26,423 bases of DNA from Chloroflexota bacterium (lineage in GTDB: Bacteria > Chloroflexota > Dehalococcoidia > JACQGW01): the NCBI GenBank assembly GCA_016199325.1, contig JACQGW010000084.1, forward strand, positions 1 through 26,423, given 5' to 3'. A program made the position numbers and the translations under genes. Position 1 is the stretch's first letter, and each line of letters begins with the position of its first letter. The notes under the pieces are model-generated. The model saw nothing but the letters and a program-made list of their open reading frames with translations. It ran no database searches and was not told where the DNA came from. Below, one piece after another: positions 8,298-15,623 of the stretch.

Positions 8298-8334
8298 CCG
8301 GCGAGATCGTGGCTCACACCGCCGTGATGAGAAG
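8298..8334 (+). repeat. 37-bp direct repeat, first copy, upstream of binding protein gene
   Basis: A 37-bp sequence beginning CCGGCGAGATCGTGGCTCAC and ending GATGAGAAG, repeated without a mismatch at 8371-8407 (period 73 bp). Within it CGGCG and CGCCG can pair around a 16-nt loop. It lies in the leader or promoter zone of the transporter operon, so it may be a tandem operator, a duplicated leader element, or a simple local duplication. Confidence 0.85.
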
Positions 8335-8370
8335 CTGCTCCGGCGGGTGGACGAGCCGACGCCGAAGGTG

Positions 8371-8407
8371 CCGGCGAGATCGTGGCTCACACCGCCGTGA
8401 TGAGAAG
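8371..8407 (+). repeat. 37-bp direct repeat, second copy
   Basis: Identical over 37 bp to 8298-8334; the 36 bp between the copies is not repeated. It ends 43 bp before the ATG of the binding protein. The GTG inside the repeat opens a frame that runs into the gene, but the ATG at 8451 has the proper ribosome site. Confidence 0.85.
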
Positions 8408-8450
8408 AGCACCGGAGAAAAGTTCCAACCGAAGGGAAAGGGAGGCCATC

Positions 8451-10193
8451 ATGTCAGGGACGAACGATTGGACGCATCTCCGCAGGCACGTTAGCCGTCG
8501 AAGGTTCTTGCAGGGCGCGGTACTGGGCGGTGTGGCCGCCGGTCTGGCAGCCGTTGCCGGCTGCGCGCCACAGCCCGCGGCGCCAACGCCCGCGCCGGCC
8601 AGGGCTGCCCCCACCACTGCTGCGCCCCCAACGGTGGCGCCAACTCGCGCGGCGCCCGCCGCCACCGCCCCGGCCGCTGCCGCGACGGCGGCGCCGGTCG
8701 CCCAGGCGACCGCAACGCCGGCTCCCGCCCGGAAGCTCGGCACTATCCGCTTCGGCCAGGCGTTCGACCTCGATACGCTCGATCCCACCCGGGTCGTCCA
8801 GACGCCCTGGCGGCGCGTCTACGGCCACATGTTCGATCCGCTGTTTCACCGGATCTACAAGGACGGCCAGCCGGAGCGCGTCCCCAAGCTCGGGCTGAAG
8901 ATCGAGCGGGTCGACGACACTTCGTACATCTACACGCTGCGCCAGGGCGTCAAGTTCTCCAACGGCGAGCCCTTTGACGCCAGGACCATGGTCTTCACCC
9001 GGGAGAAGATGCTCGACCCGACGTCGCAGGCCGCCGGGGGCGCCGGCCAGATCGACCGAATCGAGGTCCTGGACGAGTATCGGATGAAAGTCGTCATGAA
9101 GGTCTCCGATCCGTTTGCCGAAGACGCCTTCGTCGACAGCTTCTTCCCGGTGCCACCCAAGGCGTACGCGGACATGGGCGGCACGAAAGAGTTCGGCGTG
9201 AAGCCCATCGGCACCGGCCCCTACCTGCTCGAGGAGTGGAGGAAAGGCGATCGCATCGCCATGAAGGCGAACCCGAACTACTGGGGCGGGGCGCCGCTGG
9301 CCGAACGGGTCATCGTCCGGGTGATGCCGGAGGTCTCGACGCGGGTGGATGCCCTCCTGAACAAGGAGGTGGACATCGTCGAGGGGCTCACGCCGCTTCA
9401 GGCGCAACGGATCAAGGACTCCGACGTGGCGCGCGTCTCGGTGGCGCCGGGGAGCCCGCAGCCGATCTGGGTGGGCCTGATGAACGACCGCCCGCCGCTC
9501 AACGACAAGCGGGTCCGGCAGGCTATCAACTACGCCGTCAACAAGGAGGCCATTGTCCGGCGGGTGCTGCTGGGGTACGGCGAGGTCATGAGCCAGGCCT
9601 GCGCCAGCGGGACCGATTGCTACAACCCCGCGGTGAAGCCGTACCCGTACGACCCCAAGAAGGCAAAGGAGCTCCTGCAAGCGGCGGGGCACGATCAGAT
9701 CGAGATCCCCTTCCAGTTTTCGAGCGGCGTCACCGTCGGCGGCAAGGAGATCGTTCAGGCGATCGCCGCCGATCTCGCGGCCGTGGGCATCAAGGTGAAT
9801 CCCATCGACGTCGAGCGCGGCGCCTTCCTGCGGGACTTCACCGACGGCATCGGCCGGCACAAGGGGTTCGGCGACATCTTCGTCATGTACTACGCCGCCG
9901 GCATCCGGCCGCAGACCGTCGCCCTCAGGCGAGTCCTGGTCAGCACGGATTCCTGGAACGCGGAGCACTACGTCAATCCCGAGGTCGACCGGCTGATCAA
10001 GGAGTCGGACAAGGAGTTCGACGCGGAGAAGCGGAAAGCGCTCTACTACCGGGTTGCCGAGATCGTCAACGAAGATGCGCCCTGGCTCTTCCTGATCGCA
10101 CCCAAGTCGATCTGGGGCGTGAGCAAGTCCCTGCGCTGGGAGGCGCAGTCCGACGACATGCTATGGGTCCTCCCGGAGAGCTTCCCGGTCTAA
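8451..10193 (+). CDS. ABC transporter substrate-binding lipoprotein, peptide/nickel (family 5) type
   Basis: A 580-aa extracytoplasmic solute-binding protein of the SBP_bac_5 (DppA/OppA) family. The N-terminus has a twin-arginine type motif (SRRRFLQG, residues 15-22), a hydrophobic stretch and a lipobox VAGC with Cys38 as the lipidated residue. An Ala/Pro/Thr-rich linker of about 55 residues follows. Family landmarks are FNGEPFD-type KFSNGEPFDARTMVFT, GTGPYLLEEWRKGDRI, and DKRVRQAINYAVNKEAIVRRVL. The ATG is preceded by GGGAGG at good distance. It is first in an operon with two permeases and a CapA-like gene. The ligand is probably a peptide or other amide-type molecule, inferred from the peptidase-like genes that converge on it; other family-5 ligands (nickel, opines, sugars) are possible. 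Confidence 0.95.
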   Translation: MSGTNDWTHLRRHVSRRRFLQGAVLGGVAAGLAAVAGCAPQPAAPTPAPARAAPTTAAPPTVAPTRAAPAATAPAAAATAAPVAQATATPAPARKLGTIRFGQAFDLDTLDPTRVVQTPWRRVYGHMFDPLFHRIYKDGQPERVPKLGLKIERVDDTSYIYTLRQGVKFSNGEPFDARTMVFTREKMLDPTSQAAGGAGQIDRIEVLDEYRMKVVMKVSDPFAEDAFVDSFFPVPPKAYADMGGTKEFGVKPIGTGPYLLEEWRKGDRIAMKANPNYWGGAPLAERVIVRVMPEVSTRVDALLNKEVDIVEGLTPLQAQRIKDSDVARVSVAPGSPQPIWVGLMNDRPPLNDKRVRQAINYAVNKEAIVRRVLLGYGEVMSQACASGTDCYNPAVKPYPYDPKKAKELLQAAGHDQIEIPFQFSSGVTVGGKEIVQAIAADLAAVGIKVNPIDVERGAFLRDFTDGIGRHKGFGDIFVMYYAAGIRPQTVALRRVLVSTDSWNAEHYVNPEVDRLIKESDKEFDAEKRKALYYRVAEIVNEDAPWLFLIAPKSIWGVSKSLRWEAQSDDMLWVLPESFPV

Positions 10194-10215
10194 CGTTCAC
10201 GCCGAGTATTCAACC

Positions 10216-11151
10216 ATGTGGATGCGATTCGTCGTTCGCCGGAGCATCAGCTCGCTCCTGGTCATCATCGCGGTGCCGATCGCCGTGTTCTTCCTCTCCC
10301 GACTGACCGGCGATCCGGTGGCGCTGATGCGCCAGCCGGACATGACGGAGGAGCAGGTGGTCGAGATGCGGAAGGCGCTCGGCTTTTACGGCCCGCTGCA
10401 CGAGCAGTTCTTCACGTTCGCGACGCGGGTCAGCCAGGGCGACTTCGGCACCTCGATCTGGCAGCGGCGGCCGGCGTTCGAGCTGGTTCTGGATCGGATG
10501 CCGGCCACCGCGCTGCTGGCCGGGACGGCGCTGGCGTTCTCGATCATCATAGCCATCCCGGTGGGGTCGCTTGCTGCCCGCTGGCACAACACGCTGCTCG
10601 ACCGCCTGGTGATGCTCGTGGCGCTCGTGGGCCAGTCGATGCCGAACTTCTGGCTCGGGCTGATGCTCATCCTGCTCTTTGCCGTGAGCCTGCACTGGCT
10701 GCCCACCTCCGGCTATGGGGAGAGCCTGGACAGCCGGCCGGCGCATCTCCTCCTCCCGGCCGTCACCCTGGGCTTCTTCAGCATGGCCCGCCTGGCGCGC
10801 CTGACCCGCTCGGCGCTGCTCGAAGTTCTCGGGCAGGACTACATCCGGACGGCCCGGGCCAAGGGGCTCTGGGAGTGGGCTGTCTTCCGCGGCCATGCGC
10901 TGCGGAACGCGCTGATCCCGATTGTGACGATCCTCGCGCTCGACATCGGCGCGTTGCTGAGCGGCGCGGTGGTCACCGAGACGATCTTCGCCTGGCCCGG
11001 CGTTGGGCGCCTGATGCTGCAGGCCATTGAGCGCCGGGATTTCCCGATCGTCCAGGCCGGGGTGGTGGTTGTGGCCGTCCTCTACACGTTCTTCAATCTC
11101 GTGGCGGATCTGCTCTATGCGAGAATCGATCCCAGGATTCGTTATAGCTGA
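10216..11151 (+). CDS. ABC transporter permease, DppB-like
   Basis: A 311-aa inner-membrane permease of the peptide/nickel class. There is an N-terminal membrane helix (residues 6-26), a periplasmic stretch ending in GDFGTSIWQRRP, then about five helices. The EAA-type loop that contacts the ATPase is visible as YIRTARAKGLWEWAVFRGHALRNALIP, and the family ending is TIFAWPGVGRLMLQAI, then RDFPIVQAG. It starts 22 bp after the binding protein; no strong Shine-Dalgarno is visible, so translation may depend on the upstream gene. It pairs with the next permease. No ATPase gene lies nearby. Confidence 0.95.
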   Translation: MWMRFVVRRSISSLLVIIAVPIAVFFLSRLTGDPVALMRQPDMTEEQVVEMRKALGFYGPLHEQFFTFATRVSQGDFGTSIWQRRPAFELVLDRMPATALLAGTALAFSIIIAIPVGSLAARWHNTLLDRLVMLVALVGQSMPNFWLGLMLILLFAVSLHWLPTSGYGESLDSRPAHLLLPAVTLGFFSMARLARLTRSALLEVLGQDYIRTARAKGLWEWAVFRGHALRNALIPIVTILALDIGALLSGAVVTETIFAWPGVGRLMLQAIERRDFPIVQAGVVVVAVLYTFFNLVADLLYARIDPRIRYS

Positions 11152-12052
11152 GCCTGCGGGCCGGCCGATCGGTTGGCGCCGCGCCGGGCGAGCCTGGTCC
11201 GTCTCCCGGCTGGGAGCCGGCCTTGCCCGCAACGCGATCCCGGCGCTGGCCTCGCTCGTCCCGCTGACCATTATCTTCGTCGCGGTTGCCGCGCCCTGGC
11301 TAGCGCCGTACCCGCCGAAGGCAGCCATCCTGGCCGAGAACCTTCAGCCGCCGTTTTTCATGGCAGAGGGAGCGCTCAACCACTGGCTCGGCACCGACGT
11401 GAATGGGAACGACATCCTGACGGACCTCATGTACGGCGCCCGGCTCTCCCTGGCGATTGCCAGTGCAACCGTCGCGCTGGGCGCCTCGATCGGCGTCGTA
11501 ACCGGGCTGGTTGCCGGCTTCTACGGCCGTTTCATCGACGAGATCCTGATGCGCCTGGTCGACGTGATCCTCGCCTTTCCCATCCTCCTGCTGGCGATTC
11601 TCGTTCTGTTCCTGCTCGGTCGCGGCGTGGTCAACGTCATTCTGGTGCTCAGCTTCGTGGGCTGGATCCCCTTCGCGCGGCTGGTCCGCGGCGAAGTCCT
11701 CTCGACGCGGGAGAAAGACTACGTCGTCGCGGCGCGGGCGATCGGCGCCGGCAACGCCCGCATCATGTTCCGCCACATCTTGCCCAACGTCGTCGCGCCG
11801 GCCGTCGTCCTGGCAACCTTTGCCGTGCCACAGGTTATCATCATCGAAGCGGCGCTGAGCTTCCTGGGGCTCGGCGTGCCCATCACGGTCCCCTCGTGGG
11901 GGGCCATGCTCGCCTCCGGGCGGGATCTGCTCGCCATCGCCCCCTGGGTCGCGACCTTCCCCGGGCTGGCGATCATGCTGACCACGCTCTCGATCAACAT
12001 CCTCGGCGACTGGATCCGCGACAAATGGGATCCCCGGCTGAGGAATGTCTGA
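11117..12052 (+). CDS. ABC transporter permease, DppC-like
   Basis: A 311-aa partner permease. After a short basic N-terminus there is a first membrane helix (ALASLVPLTIIFVAVAAPWL), then the DppC hallmark HWLGTDVNGNDILTDLMYGAR. Further helices follow, then the EAA loop YVVAARAIGAGNARIMFRHI and the ending ALSFLGLGVPITVPSWGAML. The chosen ATG lies inside the end of the DppB-like gene (35-bp overlap), which gives the usual family length; an ATG further upstream (11027) would add 30 residues with no family match. The overlap points to translational coupling. DppD- or DppF-type ATPases are missing from the operon and must come from elsewhere. Confidence 0.93.
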   Translation: MRESIPGFVIAEPAGRPIGWRRAGRAWSVSRLGAGLARNAIPALASLVPLTIIFVAVAAPWLAPYPPKAAILAENLQPPFFMAEGALNHWLGTDVNGNDILTDLMYGARLSLAIASATVALGASIGVVTGLVAGFYGRFIDEILMRLVDVILAFPILLLAILVLFLLGRGVVNVILVLSFVGWIPFARLVRGEVLSTREKDYVVAARAIGAGNARIMFRHILPNVVAPAVVLATFAVPQVIIIEAALSFLGLGVPITVPSWGAMLASGRDLLAIAPWVATFPGLAIMLTTLSINILGDWIRDKWDPRLRNV

Positions 12053-12099
12053 GGAGCTGTCCGAATCCACGATCCGAATCCAAATCAAGGAGCCGACAG

Positions 12100-13230
12100 A
12101 TGAGTGCGCAGATCGTCGCAGTTGGAGATGTCTGTGTTGGCGGTCCGGTGGCGCGTTTCGACCTGAGCCCCGGAACGCTCTGGTCGCTGATCGCCGGGGC
12201 CGACCTGGCGATCGCCAATCTGGAGTCGGCGTTGACCGACCGAGGCGTGCGGGCCGACAAGCCGGTGACCCTGCGGGCGCAGCCGGCCGTGGTCGAGGAG
12301 GTTGCCCGGCTCGGTTTCCAGGCCGTGACGCTGGCGAACAACCATACGATGGACTACGGCCCGGAGGGCCTGGATCAGACCCTTGAGGTGCTGAGTCGGC
12401 GGGGCATCGTGCATTGCGGCGCCGGCCACGACTACGACGAGGCCGCCCGCCCCGCGACGGCGCAGGCCGGCGGGCTCCGGATCGGCCTGCTGTCCTTTGC
12501 GAGCGCCGCGCCCACCGGCTCACCGGCCACGAAGTATCGGCCCGGCATCGCGCCGATCCGGGTGACCACCCAGTACGTCGTGGACAGCGAGATCAACGAC
12601 GAGCAGCCGGGCTCGGCCCCCTACGTCGCGACCCATCTGCTGGAATCCGACGTCGAAGCCGCCCTGGCTCACGTCGAGGAGGCGCGCCGGACGCACGACG
12701 TCGTCGTCGTCGGCCTCCACTGGGGAGTGATGCCGCTCTGGATGCCGCCGGTCCAGGGTGAGCTTGCCGACTACCAGCGGCCCCTTGCCCACCGACTCGT
12801 CGAGGCGGGGGCGGACCTGATCGTCGGCGGCCACGCCCACGCCCCTCACGGGGTCGAGGTGTACCGGGGCAAGCTCATCGTCTACTGCCTGGGCAACTTC
12901 ATCTTCCACAAGCTGCCGGAGGCCGCCTGGGAGGACGAGCGCCCCGGCCCCTCCTACCGCCATCAGGCCATCCGACGGGTGGACTTCAAGTTCAGCGCCG
13001 GCTGCCTGCTCCGAGCGACGGTCGGCGTCCACCGGGTCGAGCAGGCCGAGCTGGTCCCCTACCGGTTGGATACGCACGCCGAGCCGGTTCGCTCCCACGG
13101 CGACGAAGCCCAGGCCGTCCTGGCGATCGTGAAGGCGGCCTGCCCGGATCCCGCCCATTTGACGGTGGATGGCGAGGTGGGACGGGTCAGCCCGGCGCTG
13201 CTGGCCGCCGAGCCCGCCGGGGTTTCGTAA
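12100..13230 (+). CDS. CapA-family protein (poly-gamma-glutamate capsule protein-like phosphoesterase)
   Basis: A 376-aa calcineurin-like metallophosphoesterase of the CapA/PgsA family. The metal-site motifs are in order: GDVCVGG (residues 8-14), AIANLESAL, ANNHTMDYGPEG, VVGLHWGVMP, and GGHAHAPHGVEVYRGKLI followed by YCLGNFIF. Unlike Bacillus CapA there is no N-terminal membrane anchor or signal peptide, so it is probably cytosolic. AAGGAG lies seven nt before the ATG; an open frame reaching upstream is antisense or intergenic noise. It follows the permease by 47 bp and is probably in the transporter operon. CapA-like proteins act around gamma-linked polyglutamate, which may be more than chance beside two GGT-family genes, but the true substrate is unknown. 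Confidence 0.9.
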   Translation: MSAQIVAVGDVCVGGPVARFDLSPGTLWSLIAGADLAIANLESALTDRGVRADKPVTLRAQPAVVEEVARLGFQAVTLANNHTMDYGPEGLDQTLEVLSRRGIVHCGAGHDYDEAARPATAQAGGLRIGLLSFASAAPTGSPATKYRPGIAPIRVTTQYVVDSEINDEQPGSAPYVATHLLESDVEAALAHVEEARRTHDVVVVGLHWGVMPLWMPPVQGELADYQRPLAHRLVEAGADLIVGGHAHAPHGVEVYRGKLIVYCLGNFIFHKLPEAAWEDERPGPSYRHQAIRRVDFKFSAGCLLRATVGVHRVEQAELVPYRLDTHAEPVRSHGDEAQAVLAIVKAACPDPAHLTVDGEVGRVSPALLAAEPAGVS

Positions 13231-13245
13231 AGCAGTTTCCGGAAC

Positions 13246-13276
13246 GACGAAACCGCCAAGGCGCCAAGAACGCCAG
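13246..13276. repeat. short CGCCAAG-type tandem motif
   Basis: Three near copies of a 9-bp word (ACCGCCAAG, GCGCCAAG, AACGCCAG) follow the CapA-like gene and precede the dispersed 102-bp unit. The short space between the convergent operons is thus filled with repeat DNA. Confidence 0.55.
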
Positions 13277-13284
13277 AGTGGCAG

Positions 13285-13386
13285 ATTGGCTCGTCCGTGC
13301 ATCGTCACGAGTCCACTGAAAAAAGCCGGATCGCGCGTATCGGACTGGCGGAAAGACTCGTGAAATCGGTGCTTGATTCGCGCCAA
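13285..13386. repeat. dispersed 102-bp repeat unit (relative of 1939-2040)
   Basis: Aligns without gaps to 1939-2040; by hand I count 18 differences in 102 bp. It holds GAGTCCACTGAAAAAAGCC, which in copy 2 has an inverted partner that is absent here. It lacks the 32-bp-arm hairpin and the terminal repeats. It lies between the CapA-like and LLM genes, which converge. Confidence 0.8.
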
Positions 13387-13403
13387 CTCGATTGCAGAGT
13401 TGC

Positions 13404-14405
13404 TCAGGACGGGTTGCCGAAGATCTCCGTCGCCTCGCGCAGGCAGGCGTCCCAGCTCTGATCCACCGGGTATGGGAAGACGGCCGGCAGGCCCATGCCC
13501 AGCGCCCGCTTCTGCTCGATCTTCTGGCGGCACTCGTCGGCCGTTCCGGCCACGACGAGCTGGTCGACCATGGCCTCGGTGACGGCCGCAATGGCGACCT
13601 CACGGTCGCCGCGGGCGGCCGCCTCCCGGATGCCGGCCGCTTCGTCCGCAAAACCGGCGTTCGCCACATGCCGGTTGTAGAAGGGGTTCGCGCAGAACCG
13701 CGCGAGCTGCTGGCGGGCGAAGGCCCGGGCGCGCTCCGGATCGGGATGGACCAGCGTCATATACAGGCAGGCGAGGTCGATGCTCGCCGGGTCACGGCCG
13801 GCGGCTCGGGCTCCGTCGCGGATCTGCTCGACCGTCCAGGCGAAATGGGCGTCCGGTAGGAGGTAGAGGTAGACCCCGTCCGCCAGCTCGCCCACCAGAT
13901 GCAGAAGGCGCTTGCTCAACGCAGCCAGGTAGATGGGGAGGCGGTGCCGCACCGGCGCCAGACGCGGCTGGAACTGCTCAATCGTAAAGACCTTCCCGTG
14001 GTATTGGATCGGCTCGCCCGTCTGAGCCAGGCGGACGACCTCTACGTACTCCCGCATCACCTGGAGTGGCTGCTCCATGCGGATGCCGAAGAAGCTCTCG
14101 TTCGCGAACCGGTGGCCGGTGCCGATGCCCAGGTAGTTCAGCCGCTTCTTCGACACGTCGTCGATGGCCGAGCACTGCGCCACGAGCTGGATGGGGTGGC
14201 GCTGATACATGTTGACGATGGCGGTGCCGAGGCCGATGCGCTCCGTGCTGAAGGCGAACGCCTCGACGAAGGCGAGCGCATCGTTCGTCGCTTCGGTCAT
14301 CAGCACGGCTTCGAAGCCGCGCTGCTCAGCCAACTTGGCAATGGGCATCAGCTCGCTCGGCTGGAGGCCGGTGAGGTTGTGGATGGCAAGCGCAACCCGG
14401 CTCAT
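13404..14405 (-). CDS. LLM class flavin/F420-dependent oxidoreductase (1)
   Basis: A 333-aa luciferase-like TIM-barrel oxidoreductase, close to the F420-dependent methylene-H4MPT reductase branch. Recognisable segments are MPIAKLAEQRGFEAVLMTEA near residue 21, then ERIGLGTAIVNMYQRHP, GIGTGHRF and HRLPIYLAALSKRLLHLVGELADG. A cofactor (FMN or F420) cannot be decided from sequence alone; the branch and likely phylum favour F420. GGGGAGG stands about 10 nt before the start. It is the last gene of a five-gene minus-strand operon with spacings of 35 to 60 nt. A second, divergent LLM protein is encoded in the same operon, so two oxidation or reduction steps on one compound are plausible. Confidence 0.93.
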   Translation of the reverse strand: MSRVALAIHNLTGLQPSELMPIAKLAEQRGFEAVLMTEATNDALAFVEAFAFSTERIGLGTAIVNMYQRHPIQLVAQCSAIDDVSKKRLNYLGIGTGHRFANESFFGIRMEQPLQVMREYVEVVRLAQTGEPIQYHGKVFTIEQFQPRLAPVRHRLPIYLAALSKRLLHLVGELADGVYLYLLPDAHFAWTVEQIRDGARAAGRDPASIDLACLYMTLVHPDPERARAFARQQLARFCANPFYNRHVANAGFADEAAGIREAAARGDREVAIAAVTEAMVDQLVVAGTADECRQKIEQKRALGMGLPAVFPYPVDQSWDACLREATEIFGNPS

Positions 14406-14443
14406 CAGTCAATGCCTCCCCATCCGTCGTTCTGGACGCCGCG

Positions 14444-15571
14444 CTACCCGATCACCCGCCGGAAAAAGTCGACCGCGTTCTGGCCCGCGATCTTCTTGAT
14501 CTCCTCGTCGCCGTAGCCCCGCGCGATGAGCCCCCGGATGATGTTCTTCCCCTCTGCCGGCGATTCCAGCCCGTTGAGATAGGGCGCCGGCGGCTTGTGC
14601 GCCGGCCGGTCGCGCCCCAGCAGCTTGACGTGCAGGCCGACGTGATCCCCGATCAGCGTGTCGGTGCCGATGGCGACGTGGTCGGCGCCGACGAGCTTGA
14701 CCATATGGTCGTAGTGGTCGAGAACGCAGTTGATGTCCTGGTCCGGCGCGTCGCTCAGCGCGTTGGGAACGGCCGTGATGCCGATGATGCCGCCCTTCCG
14801 GGCGCAGGCCAGCAGCTCCTCGTCTTTGCGGGCGCGCCGCGTCGGCCGGATCGCGTAGGCGGCGTTGTGGCTGAAGGCGATGGGCACCCGCGAATGCTCG
14901 ATGGCGTCCATGGCGGTCCGGAAGCTGGCGTGGGAAACGTCGACGGCCATGCCGAGATCGTTCATCCGGCGGACGACCTCGACGCCGAACTCGCTCAAGC
15001 CGCCGTCGTTTCGCTCGTTCTGGCCATCGCCGATGTAGTTGCGGCGCGAGTAGGTTAGACCGGCCAGCCGGACGCCGAGGCCGTAGAGCACCTCGATGCG
15101 GTGCAGGTCGTTGTCGATGGCCAGGTGCTCGACTGTGGGGAGGAAGCCGATGCGGTTCTGCTGCTTGGCGCTCACGATGTCGCCGGCGCGGCCGATCTTG
15201 GCGACGCCGCCGCCCTGCCTGGCCAGGTCTGCCAGCATCAGGCCAACCTCGTCCACGAGATCGGCAAACCTGGCGAAGGACACTTCGGGGCTCTTCGCCA
15301 GCACCGAGAGGATGTTGGCGGTGCAGATCGCCGTCCAGCCGCCGTGCCGGGTTGCCTGATAGCCCCAGCGCCAGTCGTTGCTGCGGAGGTACTCGGGGAA
15401 GTCGTCCAGACTCTCGGGCAGGACCATGGGGTGCTGGTGGAGATCGACCATGATAGTCGTCTCCATGAGGCGCTGGAAGCGCGCTTCCTGCTCTCGGCCC
15501 AGCGGGACCGTCATCGACGGGACGCGATCGAACTCCTTCACGAGCGGAATTCTGGTTGCTGTCGTGGCCAT
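14444..15571 (-). CDS. peptidase M19 (membrane/renal dipeptidase family), His-x-His variant
   Basis: A 375-aa metal-dependent dipeptidase-family TIM barrel. Metal-site regions are VDLHQHP (His45, His47), Glu148 in PTVEHL, DVSHAS (His214), FSHN (His235), and HVAIGTD (Asp304). In the classical family the first motif is His-x-Asp and the Glu is in an Glu-Gly-Gly-like turn; here Asp is replaced by His47 and the turn is Glu-His. There is no signal peptide, so the enzyme is probably cytosolic. GGAGG lies about eight nt before the ATG. In the operon it sits between GGT-family gene 1 and LLM gene 1. Classical members cut dipeptides, including Cys-Gly after GGT action; with the altered site another amide or lactam is equally likely. 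Confidence 0.9.
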   Translation of the reverse strand: MATTATRIPLVKEFDRVPSMTVPLGREQEARFQRLMETTIMVDLHQHPMVLPESLDDFPEYLRSNDWRWGYQATRHGGWTAICTANILSVLAKSPEVSFARFADLVDEVGLMLADLARQGGGVAKIGRAGDIVSAKQQNRIGFLPTVEHLAIDNDLHRIEVLYGLGVRLAGLTYSRRNYIGDGQNERNDGGLSEFGVEVVRRMNDLGMAVDVSHASFRTAMDAIEHSRVPIAFSHNAAYAIRPTRRARKDEELLACARKGGIIGITAVPNALSDAPDQDINCVLDHYDHMVKLVGADHVAIGTDTLIGDHVGLHVKLLGRDRPAHKPPAPYLNGLESPAEGKNIIRGLIARGYGDEEIKKIAGQNAVDFFRRVIG

Positions 15572-15623
15572 GGAAGTTCCTCCTCCTGCTGTCGTCCGCC
15601 TCGTCCATTGTCCAGGCGGCGTC

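Noticed and set aside
8382..8450. GTG start inside the 37-bp repeat for the binding protein
   Set aside because: It would add residues before the Tat motif, and no ribosome site precedes it; ATG 8451 does have one.
11173..12099. Upstream extension of the CapA-like frame
   Set aside because: It is an alternative frame within the DppC-like gene and has no family match; the ATG at 12100 has a proper ribosome site.
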